In this document: piece by piece, positions 56,001 to 64,000 of the stretch
Numbering within the stretch: position 1 is the first letter of the stretch
Layout of the letters: every line of letters begins with the position of its first letter
Origin: Rhynchonema sp. JSB1_4
Taxonomy: Eukaryota; Nematoda; Chromadorea; Monhysterida; Xyalidae
Length of the DNA: 64,000 nt
Reading direction: 5' to 3'
Assembly (NCBI GenBank): GCA_030248065.1
Contig: JASAMV010002144.1
Location: 35,805 to 99,804, forward strand
Notes under the pieces: generated by a model
The model's database searches: none
The model's input: the letters and a program-made list of their open reading frames with translations, nothing else
Told to the model about the DNA's origin: nothing
Translations under genes and position numbers: made by a program

Positions 56001-59000
56001 GGGTTGCCATGGAAAGTTTTGACTTCCATACGTGGGGATGTGCGTGCATGTGCAGCGCTTGTGTGTTTGACGCGTGTGCAGGTATAGGCAATCCACCAGC
56101 TCATGGCACTCGCACACATTTGCAACAGTGCAGAAAAGTGCTATGGCAAGCAGCAAATGAAAACCGGATAAATTAAAAAGCGGTCATCAAAGTATGACAC
56201 TCGCTCAAAGTGTACATTTTGTTTAGAAATAGGCGTGAGCTGCCGCATGCGCTATGTGTATAAAAAGTGCCATGAGCCGATGAATTGACCATAGATGCAC
56301 GTCCAGCCATGCATTGTATCCCAAACAGTGATGTAGTTTGTCCGAGCAAGAAAGCTAGCCAGCTGGAGGGGTCCGGCACAAGCAAGCTAGCTAGCCGGGT
56401 ACCCCGATTTGGGGGTAATGGTCTAGAAGTCAATAACAGGGGTTTAAATATTGGTCGAAATTATGCTAAAATTAGCCCCAAAGTGCTTATTTTGTGTACG
56501 TGCGATAAAATTTGAGCGAATTTGACCATTTCGGCCCATAAAATGGCCATCTTGGTACAACAATCAACACTTCTTTGTTTTGATGACCGCAGCAAGAACA
56601 CTAGCTAGCAGTTGGGGATATTAGCCCATCATACCCCAACTACATAACTGTGTCCAAGCGAATTTGCCATTGTCTAGGCTGTGTAAACTCTAAACTGCAA
56701 CCGATGATGTTCATTACAGGAGCACCATTGTAAACAAGCGGATGGAGTGCAGATGGATGAATGGTTCAACGACCATAAGTCGCATTTGTACACATTGATT
56801 GTCAACGATGACAACACGTACAAGATGATGGTTGACAACACAAAGGTGGCCAGTGGCGATCTGACCACGGTTAGCTGCTGGTCGCATGTTTTTCTCATTA
56901 CATTAAACTGTGTCAAAGTCTGGCCGTGCAACGTGCTCGAGCTGATTATTGACTAATTATGTACCTGTGCCTACCTTCAGCAGGTCAACGAAACTGAGAA
57001 CAATGAAAAATGAAAAAATTAATCAACATCTTTAACTTCAGGATTTGAGCCCTCCGATTGAGCCACCGAAAGAGATCGAAGACCCAGATGACAAGAAGCC
57101 AGCGGACTGGGATGAGAGGGAGAAAATACTGGACCCGAATGCAAGGAAACCTGATGATTGGTTCGTTGCAATTCCAGTTACAGATTGTTCGTAAGCTTGG
57201 AATCCTCATAAGATATTCTGTATTTTACCTGCCACTTCCACGCATTGTCTGTCCGCTGCGTGCCACGTGGCATGGCAAAGATCCCAAACGTTGTCCACCT
57301 TTATGCTCACGAAGAAGTCCGAATAGCTTAATATACTTTTGCTGTTTCAGGGACGAAACGCTGCCCGAATTCATTCCCGATCCGGATGCATCAATGCCTG
57401 ACGGCTGGTTGGAGGATGAGGAGGACATGGTTCCGGATGAGAAAGCAAAGAAACCGGACGACTGGTAGGGTTGATAATGTTTCAGATCGATTTTGAGCAA
57501 TCGCACGAACTTGCACATGAGTGAACAGAATAGGAAATCGCCTTAACTGAAATATCTATTTATTTTCAACTAGCGCTTTTCAGGGATGTGGAAATGGATG
57601 GCGAATGGGAACCAGCGAAAATCAGTTAGTGTTATTCATCGTTTGTCAGTTTTCGAGGAATGTTCTACCCGTCTTTCACTCTTGCACCAAGTATTGTTGT
57701 TGAAGAAAACCCGAAATGCGAGGACGCGCCTGGTTGCGGCAAATGGACGCGTCCGGAAATCAAGAACCCCGCATTCAAAGGTCAATGGAAGCCGCCGACG
57801 ATTGATAACCCGGATTACAAGGCTGGTTTTTGCGCATGGTCTTTTCGTTTGTTTACTGTGATATCGATTTACAGAAATGTGTTCAGCGCCCAAGCATTTG
57901 TTTTTATCCGGTTGCAGGGTAAATGGAAGCCACGTGTGATTGCCAACCCTCACTACTTCGATGCGAAACCGTTCAAAATGTCCACCATTGTAAGTCCTAA
58001 TTGCGTTTTGGCTGTTGTCGAAGCTGGATTTTTACGACGATAATTTATTCATCATGCATTTGTTGCCGATGGTTGTTTATTCGATCCGACCAGTATCGGT
58101 CTGAGCTGGTGTTTGCAGGGCGCGATCGGCATTGAGCTGTGGACGATGTCGGATCAGATCCAATTCGACAACTTTCTAATCTCCGACGACGAGTCGGTGG
58201 CCAAACGATTTGCGGCCAAATCGTGGGAGATCAAGAAGACGCAGGAGGATCTGGCAGCCAAGGCCACCGGGGGCTCATCGGTAAAGGATAATGCTGATGA
58301 TGATGCACGTCGCTCGTTGCTTGCACGTTGGAAGGTCACGCTCACTCACTGCTCACACCCACCATTGGGCCATGTTAACTGCTCACATCCGTGGACGGAG
58401 GGGGAGGCACTACTGTCAATTTGCGCAACAGTGATTTTAGTCAGAGTTCAGCGTTGTTCCCCTCGCCTCATTATTGGACTACACTTGCTCGTGCTGATCA
58501 AAGTTAGCGCTGGCGAATTCTCTCACAAACTACGACTCTATCCGGCTCGATTCACGAATGCAGTGTCAGCTCGGCTACCACGGATGCGAAAAGTTGACAT
58601 GGCCCAATTGCTTACGCCAATTTCATTCAAGTAATCGCGTTCCATGCATTTGACCGCCTCTCATCACATATCTTTGAAATGTATGAATGCGATTGAACTG
58701 ATTGAATTTGGCATCATTTGTGCTTGCATGGCTTTGTTTCTTTTGGCCCTGCTCTGTTTTGAACAGTTTGTTCAGTTTCTACACTTTTAGCTTAAATTCT
58801 GGTGCCATTGACTGTGATCTAAATGTTTTTAAATAATTTTTGACAAATGGTCATACATAGTTAGTTTTTTGGTTGACCAATTCCCCTGCTGCTGTGCTTC
58901 AATTTGTGCCTTCTAAGTAATCCCCAATAATAATTCCAAATTGTCTTTTGTTAAATAATCGCATGATGAACCCTGTCCCTCTTAACCGTTTTGTGTACAT

Positions 59001-59880
59001 GCGCCAGCGAATGAACAATAGTTGAAGAATGAGCCATCTGTATTGATGCTAATGTTGCAGTCGTCAGCATCAAGCATTGTCAACAATCTGGTCGATGCGG
59101 CCAACGAACGACCGTGGCTGTGGGCCGTCTATCTGTTGACCGTGCTCATACCCATCGTGCTCATCGCCATATTCTGCACCAGTGGAAAGGTTGGTCGTTT
59201 ACCTCGTTACACTGCCGTAAAGAATTTAGCTGGACATCTCGTGGGAAAGAATTGTCAAGTAATTATTTTGCGATCGAGTCAGAGCACCAGTTTCGACAGT
59301 TATTCCCGCGCCCGTGTGCGTAACGAACAACATTTACGCCGGTCGAAATTGGTACACTAAATCTATCGCAATTCAACCGCCAATCTAATCGTTGGTCGTC
59401 GTTGCAGGACGATTCGGACGCGGCAGCACGAGCGAAGAAGACGGACGAGCCGCAGCCGGATGACGATGGTGACGAGGCGGAGGCACCCGAGTTGGTGGAC
59501 GCTGATGCGAGCAAGACGGCCGTTCGACGACGCACATCCGCACGACACAACAAGACTAAAGATGACTTGGAGGTGCGTTAACTAGCGTCGGTGAAACTTC
59601 ACCACGCAGACACACTCGCACCTTTGTTGGCGGGCGGCGTCGCTCACTACGGTTGCGCAACGAGTACTGACCAGGCGGTGCGGCCACCACAGACTTTCAG
59701 TAGTTGGCTGAGACGTTGCCTGGTTACATGATCATCTAAATTGTTGCCTCACTTTTCAAGGACGATGATGACGAAGAAGAGGCTGAAGAGGAGGAGGAGG
59801 AAGAAGAGGAGCAGGAGGAGGAGGAGAAACCCAAGACCAAAGCATCGCCCGGACGCAAAGCACGAGCTCGAAGGGATTAG
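53019..59880 (+). CDS. CANX: Calnexin
   Basis: 16 exons join in phase (644 aa): 53019-53219, 54148-54295, 55178-55242, 55355-55434, 55537-55618, 55713-55829, 56720-56869, 57042-57160, 57351-57464, 57584-57624, 57706-57821, 57918-57989, 58119-58334, 59061-59189, 59408-59572, 59761-59880. There is a signal peptide and an acidic stretch, then the lectin domain ([32 protein letters not shown]) with a Cys pair ([17 protein letters not shown]). The P-domain holds four type-1 repeats (for example [11 protein letters not shown]) and four type-2 repeats (for example [14 protein letters not shown]). A second lectin part follows ([20 protein letters not shown]), then one membrane helix ([20 protein letters not shown]), and an acidic cytosolic tail ending GRKARARRD, comparable to the basic ER-retention end. 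It folds glycoproteins in the ER membrane. The exon 11 donor appears to be GC. Confidence 0.97.
53220..54147. other. First intron of calnexin, with a hAT-like insertion
   Basis: The intron is 928 bp, half of it the element at 53575-54043. The remaining parts show no signals beyond the donor CCG/GTTTGT and the acceptor TTTGCAG. Confidence 0.7.
53575..54043. mobile_element. hAT-like MITE with near-perfect 8-bp target duplication
   Basis: The ends CAGTGTTGGAGGT and ACCTCCAACACTG are perfect inverse complements. Flanking 8-mers CTGGATCC (53567-53574) and CTCGATCC (54044-54051) differ at one base. The inside holds repeated GGTACAGTAGGTATCCCCC units, a GCGCGCTACGCGCGC palindrome and long C/G runs. 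No transposase. Confidence 0.82.
54296..55177. other. Second intron of calnexin, no feature seen
   Basis: 882 bp, AT-rich with T-runs near 54610-54760. No inverted-repeat ends or coding signal were found. Confidence 0.5.
56083..56293. mobile_element. MITE copy of the TATAGGCAATCC family (calnexin intron 6)
   Basis: The left end TATAGGCAATCCACCAGCTC matches the copy at 31537. The right end, AGTGCCATGAGCCGATGAAT then TGACCATA, has diverged. The internal phrase AAGTGTACATTTTGTTTAGA is shared between the copies. About 210 bp against 285 bp, so it has an internal deletion. Confidence 0.75.
56326..56650. mobile_element. hAT-like CAGTGATGTAG element, diverged copy (calnexin intron 6)
   Basis: It starts CAGTGATGTAGTTTGTCC and ends CCAACTACATAACTG. 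The interior holds GCAAGCTAGCTAGCCGGGTA and GGGGTAATGGTC segments in the same order as the copy at 60921-61306. No matching 8-mers flank it, so it is the older copy. Confidence 0.7.
58335..59060. other. Calnexin intron 13, no feature seen
   Basis: 726 bp starting with the weaker donor GTCACG. AT-rich, no repeat ends. Confidence 0.5.
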
Positions 59881-60149
59881 TGCAGTGAAACATTGTGTTG
59901 TGATGTGCCATTGTTGGGTGCAATCATGCATTTGCGTCCTCTTGGTTGGTTGTTGCGCCCAATGATAACACATATGCTAAGGTTAATCAGTCGTCGTTAT
60001 TATTAGCTCAATCGTAGATGCGCTGCACGGTTGTTGTTTGCGTAAAATTTATGAATGTGGTTTTTCACGTGGCATCGATAAATACCAAGTTGTGTTGGCG
60101 CATCTATGAGTTCCAAGTGCCCATCCCTACTGTGTGCATTATATGTACG

Positions 60150-60331
60150 TATACTCTGACAATTCTTTTGGGAGAAACTTTTCAAACGCGTTGCCTGATC
60201 CGTAAAGCGCATGATGCGTGCACTGGCTATAGCGGTCACGTGACTTCTGTAGCCGCAGTGTACGCATAATGCGCTTTACGAATCAGGCAACGCGGTTGGA
60301 AAGTTTCTCCCAAAAGAATTGCCAGAGTATA
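60150..60331. mobile_element. Foldback MITE with TATACTCTG ends
   Basis: About 63 bp at the left (TATACTCTGACAATTCTTTT, then GGGAGAAACTTT and GCGTTGCCTGAT) is matched by its complement at the right with few mismatches. The ends carry TA, consistent with a Tc1/mariner-type site. The loop is about 55 bp. Confidence 0.82.
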
Positions 60332-60920
60332 CTAGCGTATAAAATGTTCAGCTACTCACCATTCTGTTGCTTTGGCTGCAATCGCGCTAAATTTCATTTT
60401 TTGTTTTTGTTATCGTTGCGTTAATTATTTTTCGGGATTTTTTTATGAGAAATAAAGCGAAATTCAGTGCGTTGCACCGCGGTCTTTCATTATTGCGTTT
60501 TGTTTTGTGAGTATGGTGTCAGTCCGGCTAATCTTGTCGTATTTATATACATGTATGGAGTTTGGGTTATTCATCTTTGTTTCTGATGAGAATGACTCCT
60601 GCATTGTTTTGTTATTATTTTTGTTTTAGAAGCACTTAGTATTATTTCGTGTTTTTAAGGAGTATCGCTTTGTACAGTACAAGGCGGTTGAAAACTGCAT
60701 TTTCTTCTGTGGAAGATCACAACAAAATGGTTATCGACCGCTTTGTGTATGTTGAACCAGCGCAAGAACATGGCTGTAAGTGGTGTACAGCATTTATTCT
60801 TATTTATACAGCAAACCTAGCTCGTTAGTGGTTTTTAGAACATAATTATACCCGACTTGGTTCGTTTTTGAGTGCAACAAGCTTCGGTTATGGGTTGTAC
60901 ACTATAGTACTACCATCAAC

Positions 60921-61306
60921 CAGTGATGTAGTTGGTCCGAGCAAGAAAGCTAGCTAGCTGGAGGGGTCCGGCACAAGAAAGCTAGCTAGCTAGCCGGGTA
61001 CCCCGATTTGGGGGGGTATTGGTCCAGAAGTCAAAAACAGGAGTATGAAATTTGGTCTAAATTATGCTAAAATAAGCCTTAAAATGCGTATTTTTGTGCA
61101 CGTGTGAGAAAATTTGAACGAATTTGACCATTTTGTCCCATAAAATGGTCATTTTGGCACTAAAATCAACACTTTTCTTACTTGATGACCGGAGCAAGAA
61201 AGCTAGCTAGCCTGTTTGGGGGGGGTATGGGTTTCGGAGCAAGAAAGCTACCTAGCAGTTGGGGGGGTAATACCCCCCCCCCATACCCCCCCCCAACCAC
61301 ATCACT
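60921..61306. mobile_element. hAT-like CAGTGATGTAG element with 8-bp target duplication CCATCAAC
   Basis: The ends CAGTGATGTAGTTGG and CCAACCACATCACTG are inverted repeats with one mismatch. CCATCAAC flanks both sides exactly (60913-60920 and 61307-61314). Internal AGCTAGCTAGC runs and GAGCAAGAAAGCTAGC units form short palindromic repeats. An older copy is at 56326-56650. Confidence 0.88.
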
Positions 61307-62204
61307 GCCATCAACCACCGCGCTATATCACTAAGTTATTCTGTACTTTTCATTGTCCATTTCCAACTGCTGGACGTTTGGCTTCGCTGTCTGTTCCCAA
61401 TGACCGAGCCTTTTGATTTGATTGTTATATCATGTGATTGAATCTTTTGTTATTATTGTTTGTGTTCGATCAAAAATTAAATAATAGTCCCTGTTATTCC
61501 TGTGTCGCTGTTGTGGTCGCGAAACCATTGGACGATTCTTTTTATATGGTTCCCGATTTTCGTTGCCGTTATGATTATCATTGTACTGTGACGTTTATGC
61601 AAGAAACGCAAGTTTTGGCTGATAGTGCTGTCGTCTATTCAAGTCGTCAAATCCTGTAGTCAACTCAAGCAGCCCTAAATGAACGCGAGAAATATGAGTT
61701 GAAGACGACCAGATTTGACGATCGGATATGACCACAGTACTTTTGGCCCAATTTTTTGAGTAATTAATTGAAGTGAGCACGTTAATCAAGCTGAATTGTA
61801 ATCCTGTTATTAGTTAATTATTTAAATTTAGTCGCTGATTCTGTCCCATTTCTTTATCTCTTGTCACAGGTCACCCGGGTTCACCAACTGAGTACCAAGG
61901 TTATTTTTCCGCTCTGTTATCAAATGCCCATTTACGGATTGTTGTTTTTTCATTGTTATTTTTGCTTTTTATTACTTAAACGTTCATTGCAACTGTGGTT
62001 TTACAATAACTGTTGTGCTCTGATTGTGCGGTAAAAATAAGTTTAAGATGTGTCCGTGGCGCTTGGCATCGTGTGATGAAAATTTTGCAGAGATTTCCCG
62101 ATCTAACGATGAGATGATTCTTGTCGACCGAATTACCACAATAATTTATTATATTAGATACCGACTTTTCGAAACCAAATCAGGTTTCAAACGGCCCAAT
62201 CTGG

Positions 62205-62840
62205 ACAAAATGGACAAGTCCCACGTTGTGTGCAAGATACAGTGCTCATGTGGGCAAAGCTACATATGTTGGACATCAGATACTGCCCAGCATGAGGTCT
62301 TTTCGCACATGAGGTATTGTCGCAGAACCGTACCGTCCCCAGAACAGAACAGGTACCGTCCCCGGACCGTTGGACAAACCATTCGGTCCGGGGACATCGT
62401 CGCGCGTATTTAAACTAGCTTGGGTTTAGGCTAGGGCTTAGGCTTATGATTGGGCTTAGGCTTAGGCCTACACTTCGGCTTAGGCTTAGGCTTCCAGCTT
62501 TCCCTAACAGCCAGATATTTTGTAATTCACAAAACGCGCGACCATGTGACAAAGAGCGACGATGTCTCACAACCAACCATTCGCCCACTGCACATGCGCG
62601 TTGCAGAACACACCAGACAGGTGCGAGCAATGACAGAGAACGTATCGGGCCTGACTGCTCACATGCGTGTATTATACGTCCAACACCGGATCACCCCAGA
62701 AAACATCACAATTCTCACCCAGGAACGCATCGATACCCAGCTGAGATGGGCAGAAGCATTTCACATTCATTTGCACAAACCACAACTAAATGGTTGCAGT
62801 CACAAGAAAAAAATACTGGTGAAGCACAGTGATGCAGGAG
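62205..62840 (+). pseudogene. Decayed GIY-YIG endonuclease domain of a Penelope-like retroelement
   Basis: From about 62208 the frame reads MDKSHVVCKIQCSCGQSYIC followed by WTS, like the VYKI-C-CG-xYIG-T start of the GIY-YIG domain in Penelope-like elements (the expected Gly after YI is Cys here). A different frame from about 62595 reads VAEHTRQVRAMTENVSGLTA, then ILTQERIDTQLRWAEAF and IHLHKPQLN, like the rest of that domain (R-EH-R, SGLAxH, R--EA--I-LH-P-LN). Between them lies a GGTACCGTCCCC duplication and a (GGCTTA)n-like run that breaks the frame. The reverse transcriptase part is missing. Clearly non-functional. Confidence 0.7.
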
Positions 62841-64000
62841 TAGAAGAGAAAAACATCACAAGGCGTCAACGTGCATCAAAAATGTCCGTCAGACAGATCT
62901 TGACGCACGATGAAGTAAATCCCGAAATTCAGGCGGTGAAAATGGCTTGCATGAGCCTGTTGACCGCTTGGTTGCGGTGTTTGTGGTGTCACCGCTTTTC
63001 AGTTTGCAGCGTAATGTTTCGTGGAATGTCGATTGTGTTGACGCTCCATCCTGGTACAGTAGTAGCTCGCCGCCCGGCGGCTTTGGTACAGTAAGTTGCG
63101 ATTTTTGGCTCAAAATGATATAAAATCGGTATTTTTTTCACTCCAAATAGGCGAAAAATCGCGCGCTACGCGCGAAATCAGCGTGTTAGAGCACATTTTC
63201 ATCAATATTTAGACTTCGGCTTCGCTGCCCCAACTTCGGGGGGTTTTATTGATTCACTATTCAACTAACAGCTCAACACACCGTGGTACACACAGTCGGA
63301 TCCAGGGGGAGGCACTGTTGTTATGAGGGCTGGTCTTTCACATGTTTTCCACATGACTTTCGTTCGTGGCTCACGCTGAGTGCCGGATTATTGCAGATCA
63401 TTGTCATCCAGGCAAAGACAGTTCGTTGGTGCGTTTGCTGCGTGCGCCTAATCTAAGCAACGCCTGCACGCACAGAACAAACCAGGAATAAGTGTGACTT
63501 GAATGTCGTGTGAAGCTGAGACACAATAAACAATCGAAGGGCTGTTCTGTGCGCGCCCGTATGTGGACCTGATTTTTGTCTCTGGTCTCAAAGCAGTGGT
63601 CTCATCAAACGCAACTGTCCAAAAGAACGCAACTGTGTGTCACAGCAGCACACCAAAACAACACGTTATGGGTCCGCCCGTTATGGTGTTTGTTTTTGCT
63701 GCCGGTTTTTTTGTGGTCAGTTATTTGTTTCAACCTTTACACTGTGTAATGTAAGGTATACATACCTCCATGCTGTTTTGAAAGAAGAGGGGCTTGTTGG
63801 ATAACTTGCTTACCTGGATGAAATCAGTTTGATTGAGCGTTGCTGTCTGCTTTCGTGTGTTTCTTTTCTTCCACTTTCATTTATTCTCATTTCCTCACCC
63901 TCTCGCTACTCAAATACAGTCCTCCCTCCCCCCCACAGTGAACCTCCATATTGTGAATCTCTCTCTACAGTGAACGACTTGGCATGTCCCGAACTTTCAC
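62841..64000. other. Repeat-rich window end, no gene seen
   Basis: GGTACAGTA words at about 63052 and 63086 and a GCGCGCTACGCGCG module at about 63158 show another copy of the dispersed modules. The last 80 bp (from about 63918: TACAGTCCTCCCTCC, CAGTGAACCTCC, CAGTGAACGACTTGG) resemble the repeated end motif of pogo/Tigger-type transposons, cut by the window edge. This last assignment is weak. Confidence 0.4.

Larger units (their letters stand above)
59881..62204. other. 3' flank of calnexin with MITEs, no gene seen
   Basis: AATAAA at about 60452-60457 is a candidate poly(A) signal, which would put the 60150-60331 MITE inside the 3' UTR. Elements at 60150-60331 and 60921-61306 are listed separately. 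A decayed GTCGTCAAATC foldback lies near 61640-61730. Short frames here (for example 61438-61659) have no support. Confidence 0.45.

Noticed and set aside
63918..64000. Pogo/Tigger transposon terminal repeat
   Set aside because: Only one end is visible at the window edge and the match is by general resemblance, so it is mentioned but not listed as an element.

Overview
The window is animal (metazoan) nuclear DNA. Genes are split into many short exons joined by GT-AG introns of about 50-2,600 bp, there are no operons or bacterial-type signals, and every recognisable protein is a eukaryotic one. Two insect-type gustatory-receptor-like genes ending in the TYLII-LLQ signature, together with a Mesh/SUSD2-like membrane protein, point to a small ecdysozoan-type invertebrate (nematode, tardigrade or arthropod). 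I cannot place it more precisely. Intergenic and intronic DNA is full of short non-autonomous transposons and foldback repeats.

Layout: (1) 1-627, + strand, 3' end of a DDX55/Spb4-type ribosome-biogenesis RNA helicase. (2) 628-4039, repeat-rich DNA: relic of a LINE reverse transcriptase, a 1.26-kb hAT-like element with an 8-bp target duplication, and a mariner-like element nested inside it. (3) 4040-8174, +, a chromatin/DNA-binding gene joining a psq/Brinker-type helix-turn-helix, an AT-hook and a PWWP domain. (4) 8477-16673, +, a 22-exon inositol polyphosphate 4-phosphatase (INPP4) with an N-terminal PH domain. (5) 17428-19932, -, an acidic Ser/Thr/Glu-rich, probably secreted protein with internal repeats. 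(6) 21094-29258, -, a 28-exon Mesh-like protein (NIDO, IPT-like, AMOP, VWD, sushi, one membrane helix). (7) 29.3-33.5 kb, transposon-rich intergenic DNA. (8) 33518-34871, +, an unrecognised four-helix membrane protein. (9) 35115-40626, -, cyclin K. (10) 43500-47043 and 47612-49608, -, two tandem gustatory-receptor-like genes; an intron of the first carries a TTAA-flanked element that itself holds a second element. (11) 53019-59880, +, calnexin with all lectin, P-domain, membrane and tail parts. (12) 59.9-64 kb, repeats including a decayed GIY-YIG domain from a Penelope-like retroelement.

The genes are mostly unrelated housekeeping or cell-surface functions and do not form one pathway. The main unexplained signals are: a 10-bp word, TGAAACATCA, found 15 times by eye (ten in non-coding DNA, mostly introns); several unrelated repeat families that share a GC-palindrome module and a GGTACAGTAGGTA module; two introns that seem to use GC donors of the form GCNGGT; and the psq-HTH + AT-hook + PWWP architecture. 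Exon boundaries below were set by hand from splice consensus, reading phase and family resemblance, and no alignment was run.
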